A stretch of DNA of 64,000 nucleotides from Rhipicephalus microplus (GCF_043290135.1 NC_134701.1:101902702-101966701), one strand, 5' to 3'; positions 45,355 to 57,385 are shown, counted from the stretch's first letter. A program made the numbers and translations. Notes: a model not told the origin generated them from the letters alone.

Positions 45355-45556
45355 ACCCTGCCGTGGTGGTGTAGTGGCTAAGATACGCAGCTGCTGACCC
45401 GCAGGTCGTGGTATCGAACCCCAGCTGTGGCGGCTGCATTTTCGATGGAGGCGAGAATGCTGTAGGCCCGCGGGCACGCGCAGATTTGGGGGCACGTTAA
45501 AGAATCCCAGGCGTTCCAAATTTCCAGAGGCCTCCACTACGGCGTCTCTCATAATC
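45355..45556 (+). mobile_element. Ruka-type tRNA-derived SINE
   Basis: It starts CCTGCCGTGGTGGTGTAGTG with an A-box (GGTGTAGTGGCT) and has a B-box-like GGTATCGAACCCC at about 45,410. The conserved body (TTCGATGGAGGCGAGAATG, CACGTTAAAGAATCCCAGG, CCTCCACTACGGCGTCTC) continues to ATAATCGTA. It is the plus-strand relative of the copy at 22,690-22,935. RNA polymerase III promoter boxes are expected in this family. I recognise it as Ruka from memory. Confidence 0.88.
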
Positions 45557-46429
45557 GTACTGCCGTTGTGGTACGCTATACTTCACATATCAATTAGTAA
45601 ATTAATCTATCAATTTGTGGCAATTCCTTACGTACCGGCCAGTTTGACAGATTTAGCACCTATCACAAGAGAAAGAGATTTTGAAAACCACGCTGTTGCA
45701 ACATTAAAGAACTTTTTCGCATGTTTTCTATCATACACGCGAGGCTGTGTGTCTTCTTTTTTTTCCTGCGTGTGCCAGAAAAGTTATTATTGCTGAAAAG
45801 ACAACACCGATGCCTCCTTCTTGTGCAACTTTTTATAGAATATCACACCCGCATGCGAAAGCGCAAGTCTCGATGTTCTTGAAGATTAACTCTTTTGTTG
45901 ATGCCTATACATTTTTAGGGTGGCTGAAATCAGCTAAAAGATCTCCTTCTATAGGAGCCTGCATCTTGTCGCAGTATTCTGTCCTACGTATTCCGTCAAA
46001 GATGTGTTACACCGCGCGTGTCAAATGATCGCGACAACGCTGCCGTTAGAGCAGATTTAGCTATTATTCACCCAACAACTTTAAATTGCGCAGAACTGTA
46101 AAGTAACAAGGTCTTCTTGGAGCAGCCATATAGTGCCCTATCACAGGATCATATAAAAACAATTCAAGATGAATAAATATTTGTGTTAGACTAGGGAATG
46201 CAGTTGTAGGTTTTTCGGGCAAAAAGTACCGAGAATATCTGAGCACCACGAATGTTGTGAGCATTATTCATCTCAAACAGTTCCGTAATTTCGTAGCTGA
46301 CATACTCCGGCTTTTTCTACACTCACTTGTTTGTTTCATATGCGTTTGGCTTTACTTTTGTGCTTTATTATATTTCTACATTGAAAGCTGTTACGGGATC
46401 AAAACTCCGGTCACGTGCGGTGCCGTAGT
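45557..46429. other. No feature seen
   Basis: Short frames only, with no motif. Confidence 0.5.
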
Positions 46430-46580
46430 TCTCCACCACCACCACCGTTGGCGGTGTCCATAGCCACTATGTTGAAACAAAAAACGAATGTTGTACCAAG
46501 GACAAAGCGGGGCTCAAACCCGGGTCCACTGCGTGCCAGCGCAGTATTGATTCACGTAGCCACGCCGGTGCTTGGGACTT
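46430..46580 (-). mobile_element. tRNA-derived SINE or tRNA relic
   Basis: On the minus strand GGCGTGGCTACGTGAATCAA resembles an A-box region, ACTGCGCTGGCACGCAGT can fold as an anticodon arm, and ACCCGGGTTTGAGCCCCGC resembles a T arm with B box. The acceptor stem does not pair convincingly, and downstream sequence is repeat-like (GGTGGTGGTGGAGAA). A SINE head is more likely than a working tRNA. Confidence 0.5.
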
Positions 46581-49500
46581 GTTAGCCAACTTGCTTTAGG
46601 CAGGCTTGATGGGGGGAAAGGAATCGCGTTAAAGTGAGTAATAAAGCGTTTTAGAACAGCAAAAGAACAGCGAGGCGTCACACAATGTGAATAGAGTACT
46701 GAGTGGGTCGTCCAATGCACCAACCCCTTAAAAATCTTGCTTTTGTTCAGATAATAACCGTGGCACATACCCATTTATGGCAAATATCATCATCGTCGTC
46801 AGCCACTGCATCAATAATTGGCCTCAAATTTATCGCAATAGTTTAGCATATACCACGCTTCTCAGAAGAATGACGAAAAATAGCATACCAAATGCCAGCC
46901 TACTACCATAAAAAATTTTTAATGCCGTAGTGGGCATCAAGCTAGTGTGCTTGCCGCAGTTACGCAATGAATGTTTAGAAAAGGCTGCGAAAAGCCACTC
47001 TTCTAGCTTTTGTGGTGACTGTGCTGCACCTTCCGCGTAGGCCTGCCGTTTTCTCGTTCCTTTTTTCTTCTCCTGATTTGTAAGTGTTAAAGTGTTGTTA
47101 CCACTTCCCCTCTACAATACTCTCTCCCTGAGGGGTATTATAAAATGAAATTAAAAGACAGAAATTGAGAATTTGATAATCATGGTGCTCAATGATGTAG
47201 GGGTAGACCTGCGAATCATCAAAACATTGTCCACGAATACAAACACCTTGACAGCGCTCGTCTGTTGCACGCATTCCAATAGAGATCTGTCATACGTTGC
47301 TATAATGATATCGTTGAATACTGCGGTAAGACACGAATTTATGCAGACACCTTCGCTCTGCATAAAAAATTATGAACCATCTTCCCAAAGGGAAACATAA
47401 TGGGATGCCAATCAGCAGCGTTGCGCACGCCATTGACCCGTCTGAAACGGGTGGCGCGACGTGTGTGCTGGAAGAACTTTGTTGAGCGAAACTCAATGTA
47501 AACTTTATTCGTGCTAACGTTTCTTCGAAACACAAAGGCACGGGAGGCGGGTCGGATTTCGTGCAAGTTTCATCACATATAATCGAGGTGCAAGAGTGTT
47601 GCCACTCGACATGTGGTCGAGCTTTGCGGGTGGTGGAGGGGATGAAGAGAGATTGAAGTGTGCTGCGAGAGGGGCAGAGGAGCAACGCTACCTAGTTGTG
47701 TTGGGAGAAACCGGCAGCTGCTGCGCGTGAGGCAGACAGTGACGTCAACGTGGAGCTTCGTCTTGACGTAATTGCCATTCTTCCAACAAATGCGGTGGGG
47801 GAACTCGGTACGGGGCGTTGGCACAGTCACACGGACGGACCGCGTTACACAAGCTACTCAAAGAACTGCTTCGCATCTAAAACCTTTACCATCAAGCAAA
47901 AGAAAGGCTGCAAGCAAGTAAAAGCTGTGTGTCATTAAAACGTTCTTGATACCGATTACACGTGAGTCTTAAAACCTGAAGCTCCCGTTGCACTGGATGC
48001 ACTCGCTCGCCTCTCCACAGACATGTTACGACAGGAAGTACTATTGTAAGGCCGTGACATCGTTGAAAACGAGCTCTCTTTTGACGGACATCCTTGTGGG
48101 AAAAAAGTCGGACACCTTTTAATGCTTTCTGATGAGGCAGGGATACTCCCAATTAAAGAAAAATAGCGAATTCTACAGGAACCTTCCAACCAGGCACTGC
48201 CTTCGTTCTGAAACGTGACGGGGGAGAGGACCTCCAGTGTATGCGTCTTCGCCGAGAACAGTGAAATTTCCATGCCCTTCGTTAACCGCAGTGATGACGG
48301 TAGCTTCTCAAATTCAGGCTCTTCAAAAAATTTGGCAGAAGGTGCATTGCCCTTGGAAGGTCTGAATTCCTGACTTCAAAGTTTGCTTCTATAGCAGCAG
48401 CACCCGCCTTCTCTTTGCAGACAGCCATCGAAGTAAATAGAAATCCGCCTTCGTTGTCTGCTTTAAGTAGCTTAAGATCTGCGACTCGTGACGAATGCGT
48501 CACGGAATGCTTCAGGTAACATCGCAGTATAATGAATGGTTCTGTCGGTGGCCATCAAGCTGTGAACAACTCCGCATGACCTGTAAGGGTTTGCTTGATC
48601 AGTGCACTATACTAAAACACCATGTAGAACAAGCATCACGTGAAATATACGACGTCAACTATATTGAAAAAAAGGTATGATATGTGTGTGAGTGTCGTCG
48701 ACAGTGCAAGAAGCTTACGTGTCTCACATAGGTGATGGCTTTTAAGGGCGAGCTCCTTAAGGCCTAGGCTTGTCCACCGCTGTTTTTAGTAGTCGTCGCT
48801 ATGGCGATGGCCAAGGAGTACTCGTTCAGCTATTACTCAGTTTTTAAAGACGAGTAGTTTTGAAGTACTTCGGCGCAAACATTTTTGTCTGTCTGTCTGA
48901 CTGTCTGTATGTTATTCAGTACATTTGTCTGTTTGTCCGCCAAAACAGTGCCCCAAACGGCCAAAATCCAATCGCACCCCCAGTTCCTGAAGTTCTAGCA
49001 TTCGTACCGGTGCTATTGTCAAATAAAAGGCAATTACTGTGCCTGTCTGAGGCACAATAACAACACGTCAATATTCTGTGTGTTCCTTTATACTATAGAA
49101 GCCATAAATGAATAATTTTAAGGACCGTAGCGTTTATCCCGCTGTGCTGACAATGTAACGATATGCAGAAAAAGGCAAGTGTTTCCAACGATTTTGGTGA
49201 GACGACACGGTGGTGGCACCTGCCTATTGATTTGCGTTCTACACCTATTCGCCTTCGAGACAGGCGTGCACACCTTCCTTCGTTTTCGAACATAGATGCC
49301 AGACAACGCTCGTGTCCTGCGTGCTTTGATGCGCTCGTTCGCCTTCGCTGCACAGATCGGGACACTCTAACGCAGCGCCTTCGGAATACAATTCACTGAT
49401 TTGCTAGGGCAGAACATCAACGTTTTGTTCCCTCTCTCCAAACGCAAGCCTATCGTCTTCCGACGACATTTGCAGCAAAACATACAGATACGGGGCCTTA

Positions 49501-49895
49501 TTTTTTCCTAGATGAGGTGGCGATGGCGCTTGCGCTGTGGCGCTCGCACAAATAGCACTAATCTTGCTCACTAGATGGTGCGGTGGCACTCGCTACACTT
49601 CGATGCCTGCTCTAGTTTTATAGGACACCGATAGAGCTGCAGCAATAAAATGCGTTCGCTCTTGGCACGCATCCTTTTTCGGTGGCAGTCTGTGCGCTTA
49701 GAATAGGGGCGACGAAGATTGAGCTACGTCAGCGACCCTGACTCTTTATTTCTTGCACATTGGCCTCCATTTCATACCCTTCAGAAAATGTTTTGTAAAA
49801 AGAAACTGGATTGCATAAAAGTAGACCTTAGCACAGTAATTGAAACTAATTCCTCAACCCTCAATATTGGAATATAGTACAATGAAATCTTTCGC
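46581..49895. other. No recognisable gene
   Basis: A half-copy of the GTGGCACATACCC motif occurs at 46,759-46,774. Adjacent minus-strand frames at 47,892-48,503 are a little longer than background but carry no motif I can name. TGTCTG-rich sequence lies near 48,885-48,905. No LINE or LTR domain was found. Confidence 0.45.
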
Positions 49896-51040
49896 CCGCA
49901 GGCCAAGTTGCAATCTGTTATTTTTTTAACCACTACCATGAAATATTACTTGGTACATGCTGAAACAAAGAATGTAATAGCTACAGATGCTTATGTCAAC
50001 AATGAAAAGGCAGGCGTAGGCATTGCGTCTGATTTTCTCGGAGGGTCTTCTTCAGTGAAACTTCCAGATTTCTCTCCTATATTTGAAGCCGAGCTAGTTG
50101 CTATTATTTTAGCTCTTCGAAAAATTCCTACGACCAAGACCAGTGAAATCATCCTAAAAAACTCACTTTTGGTGTGTGCAGCTCTGACAACCTCAGAACA
50201 ATCTCGTGCCCTAGCAGCGTTCCACACATTAGCATCGCTGCATTTACAGCTTCTGAAATTAGTGTTGGTCCCAGGTCAATGCGGATTACAAATGAATGAA
50301 TTTGCAGATGCTTTGGCACGAGTATCACTTGATGGATCAGTAATTTCAGTACTTCCCAAGTTGGAATACTTACCAGGAGTTAGATATAGAACATTCGCTA
50401 TTTTTACGGATAGTTTAGAAAATATCACACAATGGACACCATATGAACACCTCAAACTTCCATGGAAAGCCCAGTGAAGTCCGTCAAAAAACCTGAACTT
50501 ATCTCCAGATTCCGGTGCCATGTCCCCCCATTAATTCTTTATTTACACAGAGCTGGTCTAACACTTTCCCCCTGTGTCCATTTTGCAAAAAATCAGAAAC
50601 TATTGAACAATATTTTGGCTCATGTAGGATCTATCCAGTAATTAGGAAAAGACTTCTAGCTATTTTGTTTGCGAAGCTAGGTTTAAATTTAACCACAGAA
50701 AATGTTGTAAATTTTGGTGCCTGTGTTTTGGGCAATTGCCACAGAGATGCATTCGATGCGGTGTGTGATTTTATTCAAGACTCTAAATGTTTTTCAACAT
50801 GAAGCCCACGTTAACAGATACACCAAAATATAGCGGGTCGAGAAGTAATTTTCAAATATGTATAAATCCATGACATACCCAACTAATCGGTTTCGGCAAA
50901 ACCATCTGTCTGGTCGGCTCCCAAAATCAAGGTATTAGCGTCTACTTTCTTGATTTTTTTCTCACTATCTGAATGTTTGGTTTCTTTTTTTAGCATACTG
51001 TCTTAATTCTACAGCTGTTTTCCCTTTTTTGTTGTAATCA
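49896..51040 (+). mobile_element. LINE-5: 5'-truncated I-clade LINE (RNase H end)
   Basis: Only the RNase H and C-terminal Cys region plus a T-rich 3' UTR remain, with no RT upstream. This fits 5' truncation during target-primed reverse transcription. Confidence 0.75.
49908..50802 (+). pseudogene. LINE-5 RNase H and C-terminal Cys segment
   Basis: The 189-aa frame (to 50,477) contains IATDAYVNNEKAGVGIAS (first Asp), FEAELVAIILAL (Glu), IILKNSLLVC (the usual Asp replaced by Asn) and MNEFADALAR (last Asp). After a frame change the segment CPFCKKSETIEQYFGSC (50,515-50,802 frame) gives the I-clade C-terminal Cys/His motif. Loss of the third acidic residue and absence of RT mean that it is not functional. 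Confidence 0.8.
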
Positions 51041-51122
51041 ATCATTAAGTTATCTTCCATATGAGACTATATGTTCTCTTGGCCAATTCTCCAGAGTGGG
51101 TATGAGCCATGTATTGTACGCT

Positions 51123-51161
51123 ACAAACAAACAAACAAACAAACAAACAAACAAACAAACA
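51123..51161. repeat. (AAAC)n microsatellite
   Basis: About ten CAAA units. Minus-strand frames through it read repeated CLFV. Confidence 0.95.
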
Positions 51162-51669
51162 GGGCTCGAAAAGCGGCTGTAGCACACGCTGCAGTGAGAG
51201 GCCATGAATACCATGCAGCTCAGTAGCACCGACACGGCGATCTTGAGTTGAGAGCCGATGGAGCGGTGATAAACTCGCAGAGAGTGTTTGTCGCGCCTTC
51301 ACATGATGATATACTGGACAAGATTTACGGAGGTTTCACGGTTTACCATTGCATTTGCTGAGCTTCGGCCACTCATCATCATGAACTCCACGGATATGTT
51401 GTGTTTTCTGTTTAATTTTCAAGTGAATCTGCCGAACTCTTAAAAAATACCGGGTCATTGTTCTTTCCACTTCATGCTTTAACGATATTTGTGCGTATAG
51501 ATGCTCCATTGTACGGAATAAAGCACTGTCTGTAAGGCAGCGCTTGGTTGTCAGCATCTGATTGTTCTGTTTCACGTTGTTTTCTGTTTGCTTGAATATC
51601 TACTTATTCGCTCAACTAAGCTGCATAGTACAATGTGCTTCTGCTGTTGTGTCTCCTTTTAAGCGCTGT

Positions 51670-52985
51670 TCGAGTTTCGTTTATATTTTTTAATTATTTA
51701 TTTAGGAATACTGTAAAGGTCGTTAGAGACTCTTCCAGGAGTGATTTTACAAAGAATACTGATACTGTAGTATTGCTCAATGCATTTTGAATTACGTCTA
51801 TATGGTTTACAAGCATCAATATAAGGCTTTACAGTTGTTACCGACCTTAAAATTAACAATGCAGAAAGGTAGCGCAAATAAGCTCTCTTCATTACATCAA
51901 AAGTTCAGCAATAGAACATAAGACAAAGAGCAAGGCAAAAACAAATTATAAAGCTGACTGTACCAAGTTACATTATAAACAACAAGCATACAGATAAAAA
52001 GGCAATAATAAATGAAATAGTTACAGCGTCGCTATCGTGCTGGTGATAGCACGGCTTGGGCAGCAAGTTTTGCAAGGTTTTCAACAGTGGGCTGTGGAAG
52101 CACCTTTTCCAATAAGGCGTTCCATTCCCGAGCAGCTTGCGGGCAGATTTAGAAAATTTACGCATTGTTGCTGCAAAAGTGTTCTTGAAGTGTGAGGTGT
52201 CGCTAAGGACAGGGCTTTTCTGGAAGTGTTGTAGGAATAAATGGAGCCGTTTAAATTTTTTAAAGTTTCATTATACAGGATGAGTTACAAAAACTTGAGT
52301 CAGAACAGCATTGCTCGACTAGTTAAGGTGTGAAGACCAAGCTCTGACAGTATATGCGTAGGCGAGTCAGTGCGTCTATATCTGTTACAAATGAAAGGTG
52401 GAGCTCTCCGTTTCAGAGCTTCAATAGTGGCTATTTAATTTTGGGTAGTTGAGAACCACACGACACTCACATATTCTAAGATAGGAAGCCACCAAGCGTA
52501 CAAGAGAATACAACAACTTGGCTCTTTTGGTAGAGTAATGCAAGGCCCTCTTCAGAACTTTAGCTTTTGCATTGCTTTGCTTGTGACTTGTACTGAATGT
52601 GCTTACCAGCCGAAATCTCACAATATCACTACCCAAAAGTACATATGGTGAGTGGCTGTGCTGACGATAATATTTTATAACAGCAATACGAAAAAGTACG
52701 TTGGGACTTCTTTTCAGGTAATGCTATACCAACTGTTTTATCAAAACTGATGGATGCAAGCTCTTACATCATTGTGTTAACAAAGTAAAATCCTTGTTAA
52801 GACCAATTTGATCTTGCCGGCTTTGTATTTCACTCTAAATCTGCAAATTTGTTAACCTTCCATTGGAACTTACAAGGAATGTCATTTATGAAGAGAAAGA
52901 ATGGTATAGGGGCCATAATGAAACCCTGAAATACTTCAGAAAGAGCGGAATAACTTCAGAAGTGCTGGACCCTAGCTAAACGTAC
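51670..52985 (-). mobile_element. LINE-6: old LINE remnant with RT traces
   Basis: Reading the minus strand near 52,930-52,865 gives GFIMAPIPFFLFINDIP, the degraded form of the conserved GxPQGSxxGPxLFxxxIND block of LINE reverse transcriptases. Downstream sequence to ~51,700 has only broken frames and ends in an AT-rich ATTTA-type tail. CR1/L2 or Jockey affinity cannot be resolved. Confidence 0.6.
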
Positions 52986-53054
52986 TGGCGGCGGTGTGCA
53001 AATAGCACCTGATAGCTCAGTAAATAGCCCAGTTAGACTAAATCATAAAATATA

Positions 53055-53225
53055 TTTTGCACTTTGGACTCACTCAGACTCAGACTCACCTAAATTTCTT
53101 CAACGAGACCCACTCAGATTCAGTCTAAAAAAACATTACTCACCCGTACTCACTCGGACTCAGGGCTCGATCTGAGTCTGAGTTAGTTCGGATGAGTCAA
53201 ACTCATGAGTGAGATCACCGACCTA
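53055..53225. repeat. ACTCAG/ACTCGG minisatellite with hairpin
   Basis: Variants of ACTCAGACTCA and ACTCACTCGGACTCAG recur. The arms 53,148-53,163 and 53,172-53,187 are inverted (14 of 16 match) around an 8-nt loop. I have a general impression of similar sequence in tick genomes but cannot name the family. Confidence 0.7.
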
Positions 53226-53731
53226 TGCTTTCTTGGTCTTCGCTGATATTCTAGTGGTGACGACGCCAAACAAGTATTTATTTTTATTTATTTATTTTCA
53301 GATTTACTGCCAGCCTTTAAAAAAGGCCTTTGGAAGGAGCGGGCAGAACAAATAAAAGAATACGAGAACATACGCAAATACGTCCACAAAACAACCGCAA
53401 CAATGAGCGGGAACAAAATAAAAACAAAAAATATACAATTACGCAATCAACAAAGTGACAGCAGGTACCTTTAACAACTTGTTTGGTACCAAGCCAGACC
53501 TACACTGATAAAAACTATTAATAATATACAAGACATGACTGGAAAGAGCAGGAGAAATCTGGACCGAGGTGCACCGCTAAACAAAACAGAGCTACAATGT
53601 GACACACGCAACATCAACAACAAAAAAAGAAAAAAAAACATCAGAACAACATTATTGTTTCACAATCACATATCAGTTTGCAGAAGTCGCGATACTAGGA
53701 AAGCGGAGTGACGACCAAGATACCGAAAAAA

Positions 53732-55519
53732 TTACAGATAATCTGACAATGCTTTAGCAAAAGAATTTAGTGTAGTACAATCCATTACATTGGATGGAAG
53801 TCGATTCCATTCACGCGTTGTTCTCGGAAAAAAGGAGTTTTTGAATGTGTCTGTTTTACAGCTAAAATCCTTTATCTTTTTCGTGTGGTGTGATCGCGTC
53901 GAGCGCTTACCAACCAGGTCGATAAAATTACTCTTGTCTATTGCCAGCTTATCATGATAAAGGGAGTACAAAAACTTGAGCCGTTCAAGCTGACGTCTCT
54001 TTTGCAATGTATCCAGCTCTGATTCTTCCAAGATTGAAGTTACAGATACTTGCCAGCGATAGCAATTATGAACAAACCTGATGCCCTTCCTTTGAACGAG
54101 TTCTAGTTTATCAATGTTGTTTTTTGTGTACGGATCCCATATAACTGATGCATATTCGAGGGAGGGCCTAATGAAAGTTTTGTAAGCCAGTAACTTTATT
54201 TCCTTGGTTGATTTTCGCAATGACCTTCGAAGGTATCCAAGTTTACGCATGGCTTTAATTGTAATATACGAAATATGTTCATTCCATCTAAGGTCCGAGG
54301 TAATAATTACGCCTAAATATTTGTACCTTTCTACAACGGAAAGAGTGTGATTATCTATGGAATATGGAAAGCTTAGGGGATGCTGTTTACGCGTTATTGA
54401 CATGGCTACCGTTTTAGCCTTGTTAACACTCATTTGCCACGTTGAACACCAAGTTTGTATTTTCGCTAAAGAAGAATTCAAAAGAACTTGGTCGCAGCGG
54501 CTTTGAACTTCATGATGGAGGATGCAGTCATCTGCGAATAGTCTAATTTTTACTGGTATGTCCTGTACTACGTCATTAATGAACACAAGAAAGAAAAGTG
54601 GCCCAAGCACCGAACCTTGAGGTATACCGGATATAACTGTCTCTGCTGGAGAGCACGTACCGTCAATTGTTACACATTGTCGTCTTAAATTTAAGTAATT
54701 TTTTATCCATGACAGAAGTGTATCGTTCTTCAGTATGGGTTGAAGTTTTAAGAGCAGCTTTTGGTGCGACACGCGATCGTACGCTTTTTCAAAATCTAGA
54801 AAAATAATATCTGTTTGACCTTGCCTGTCAAGGGTTTTGGCGAGTTCATGTACTGTTTCTAATAGTTGTGTTACGGTAGATAGACCTTTTCGGAAGCCGT
54901 GTTGCCTGGGGTCAATAAGTTTGTTTTCTTCTAGAAATGATGATAAGTGCTTGAACATAATATGTTCCAATATTTTTGCACTTGTACACAAGAGGGTGAT
55001 AGGTCTATATGAAGTAACCAAATGTGGAGTGTTTGATTTAGGTATAGGCGTAATTTTACCGTATTTCCAGTCTTCTGGGATCTTAGATTGGGATAAGGAT
55101 TTGTTAAATATAAGATGCAGATAATGTGAGCTCCATTCAGCGTACCTCACCAAGAAGTGGTTATCAATACAGTATATTCCGGGTGTTTTTTTACGATCAA
55201 TTTGAAGCAAAAGAAAAAGGACACCTTCCTGGGATATCGAAATGTTGCTTATTGGGGGAATGTTCTCGAACTGGTTGACTGAAGGTGTAATTGTGTCATC
55301 TTTCGTGAATACTGAACAGAAGAAGTCGTTAAAAGACGTTGCAATGGTGAGTCGGTCAGTGACGGTTTCCCCGTTAACTACAATGTTAGAAATTGACTTC
55401 TTATTTGGGGAAAAATAGCGCCAAAATTTTTCAGGAGACGAGAGAAGAAAATTTTTCATAGTTACTTTGTGGTAAAATTCTTTAGCCTTTTTAATGCTTT
55501 CTTGAAGGCGTTTGCGCAT
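53732..55519 (-). CDS. LINE-7 ORF2, reverse transcriptase part (595-aa open frame)
   Basis: The frame is clean over the whole RT. WKYGKITPIPKS and SYRPITLLCTSAKILEHI lie around residues 151-187, HGFRKGLST ~207-215, LDFEKAYD 241-248 (catalytic Asp), GIPQGSVLGPLFFLVFINDV 298-317 and LFADD 327-331 (catalytic Asp pair). The thumb continues with YKYLGVIIT and WNEHISYI. The C-terminal block ends FFPRTTREWNRLPSNV, typical of CR1/L2-like elements, followed by SDYL and the stop. It is separated from the upstream endonuclease frame only by a TGA at 55,520. Function: target-primed copying of element RNA. Confidence 0.92.
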   Translation of the reverse strand: MRKRLQESIKKAKEFYHKVTMKNFLLSSPEKFWRYFSPNKKSISNIVVNGETVTDRLTIATSFNDFFCSVFTKDDTITPSVNQFENIPPISNISISQEGVLFLLLQIDRKKTPGIYCIDNHFLVRYAEWSSHYLHLIFNKSLSQSKIPEDWKYGKITPIPKSNTPHLVTSYRPITLLCTSAKILEHIMFKHLSSFLEENKLIDPRQHGFRKGLSTVTQLLETVHELAKTLDRQGQTDIIFLDFEKAYDRVSHQKLLLKLQPILKNDTLLSWIKNYLNLRRQCVTIDGTCSPAETVISGIPQGSVLGPLFFLVFINDVVQDIPVKIRLFADDCILHHEVQSRCDQVLLNSSLAKIQTWCSTWQMSVNKAKTVAMSITRKQHPLSFPYSIDNHTLSVVERYKYLGVIITSDLRWNEHISYITIKAMRKLGYLRRSLRKSTKEIKLLAYKTFIRPSLEYASVIWDPYTKNNIDKLELVQRKGIRFVHNCYRWQVSVTSILEESELDTLQKRRQLERLKFLYSLYHDKLAIDKSNFIDLVGKRSTRSHHTKKIKDFSCKTDTFKNSFFPRTTREWNRLPSNVMDCTTLNSFAKALSDYL

Positions 55520-56480
55520 TCACACAAGTTTTTCACTGTTAGCTAGTGATGGAGACTTGCGATGCTGTTTTCTTAATTTTTTTGTCTTTCGTCCCATACG
55601 CACTATTTCTCTTGTAATCCATGGATTAACCCTATGGCTGAAAATTTCTCTGAAGGGCACAAATTGTTCAATGCACGACAAAACAAGTGATTTAAAAAAG
55701 TGCCACGAGTCTTCGACAGAGCAATCATTTGACTCGTAAAGGGAACAGAATGTTGGAAACGACATGTCTAGAGCGTCAATAATGTCCACATCTTGAGCAC
55801 GTGAAAAAACTGGAACCGACCGTCGGTATTTCTCTGTTTTGATGATACGATTTCCAGGGATCGACAAGAAAACCATTTTATGATCTGAAATTCCTTCCAT
55901 TACTTGTACATCAACGTTTCGACTTGCAATACTCTGGCTAACAAATAAAGAGATCCAAGAGTGAGCTCTTGTCTTTCTGAATGCGCGTGGGTTGTTTGAC
56001 TAATTGCGTTAAATTATGAAAGAGCATAAGGTCCACAATGGGTTCCGCCGCACAGACGAGTGGCTGCGGAAAATCACCGGACCAGTCGATGGACGGAACA
56101 TTAAAGTCTCCAGCTATCAACACATTGCTTGTGTCACATCTGCTAGAACACAGGAATTCATTCAGCTTTTCGAAGAATGTGTGATCACTATTTGGGGGGC
56201 GATAGAATGCGCCTACAGACAAATTTAGGTCGTGTAAATAGAGTTTGATAATAACACATTCAACGCCCGGTATATCGGTTTGCCTTATCACTTGCAATGA
56301 CTGTTTTACCATAATAGCAACGCCACCACCACGCGTGTCTCTATCTTTTCGATAAATCTTGTAGCCAGGTGGTGTAACTTCTTCATCGCTTATATCATAA
56401 TTTAACCACGTTTCGAAGATTATCAGGATGTTAGGGCGATGGGTCATTACAATACTCTCCAAGTGTTCAAGTTTATTCAT
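55520..56480 (-). pseudogene. LINE-7 ORF2, endonuclease part (frameshift plus stop)
   Basis: The apurinic-type endonuclease starts at or upstream of MNKLEHLESI (56,480). It shows IIFETWLN (catalytic Glu), RGGGVAIMV, AFYRPPNSD and LIAGDFNVPSIDW near residues 122-133. A one-base shift near 55,950 moves the frame; MEGISDHKMVFLSI (the SDH motif) follows at 55,900. The frame ends at TGA 55,520, directly before the RT frame. All catalytic residues I can check are kept, so inactivation is recent or incomplete. It nicks the target DNA to give the primer for RT. Confidence 0.88.
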
Positions 56481-56551
56481 GACGCTACGAGCATTTAGGT
56501 TCAGGCATATGAGGGGTTGGCCATCTTCAATTTTATTTCATTTTTTGCGTA

Positions 56552-56635
56552 CTTGGCTACCCCCGCCCTTCTTTAGGGGAATTCTTTTGATTTCTTGGCT
56601 ACCCCGGCCCTTCTTTACGGGAATTCTTTTGTTTT
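56552..56635 (-). repeat. 42-bp tandem duplication in ORF1 C-terminus
   Basis: CTTGGCTAC-started units at 56,552 and 56,594 differ at a few positions. They encode two KRIP-KKG-GSQ modules, doubling the basic tail in frame. Confidence 0.8.
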
Positions 56636-57231
56636 CAGTGTTATTCCATTCGAACAGCTCGCCATCAATTTTAATTTTGTCGTATTTCATTGTAACCTTT
56701 CCGCCTGCTTTTCTAATTTCAGAAGTGCTTTCCCACAGTTTTTTTCGTTTTTCTCTTGTGACTAGGGAAAAATCTTCAGAAACTGATATATCAGTACCTT
56801 TAAGCTTAAAGCAGTTAGCCAGCACTTCCTCTTTTTCGCGGTAATCAAACAATTTTAATATGACCGGTCGGTTTTTGTTTGTTTGCTTGCGCCCAAGTCT
56901 CTGCATTCGTTCTATTGATCTCAGCTGTACGCCAAGCACATCCTTAACCACACCTTTAACAACAGCATTAGCAAGGGCATCCGCGGTTTCCTTTTCATCC
57001 TCAGGTATACCGAACACAATAATATTATTGCGCCTACTGCGGTCTTCTAAGTTAATCACTTTGTGTTCCAAATATTGGACAGTTTTTTTCCAGGCTTGAC
57101 AATTTCACATTTACTTCTTTAATGTCCGAGGCCACAGCTTCTACCTGCTTTAATTTTGTTTCTATCGCCTCAAGCCTAGTTTGAATGTTCCTCTGGCCAG
57201 TGAGGAGCTCATCAAGAAGTTCCTCAACCGT

Positions 57232-57258
57232 AGGACCTGGGTTGGACTCGATGTCCCC
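57232..57258 (-). other. 2A ribosome-skipping motif GDIESNPGP
   Basis: The nine codons read G-D-I-E-S-N-P-G-P and match the consensus D-[VI]-E-x-N-P-G-P at every fixed position. The hydrophobic residues before it also fit. In the family knowledge, 2A sequences in ORF1 of some non-LTR retrotransposons cause separation between the final Gly and Pro during translation. Confidence 0.85.
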
Positions 57259-57385
57259 ACATAGCATCAGTAAAGACACTACAAAATTCTGAGTGACCAA
57301 ACAAGCCAAAAAGACACTTTGTAGGCACGTCAGCTGAATCAAACAACGATTACTGGTTTTGACAGAATAATACTTGTTACTGACC

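Noticed and set aside
46505..46575. Functional tRNA gene
   Set aside because: Anticodon-arm and T-arm likeness is present, but acceptor-stem pairing and loop size are poor; a SINE head fits better.
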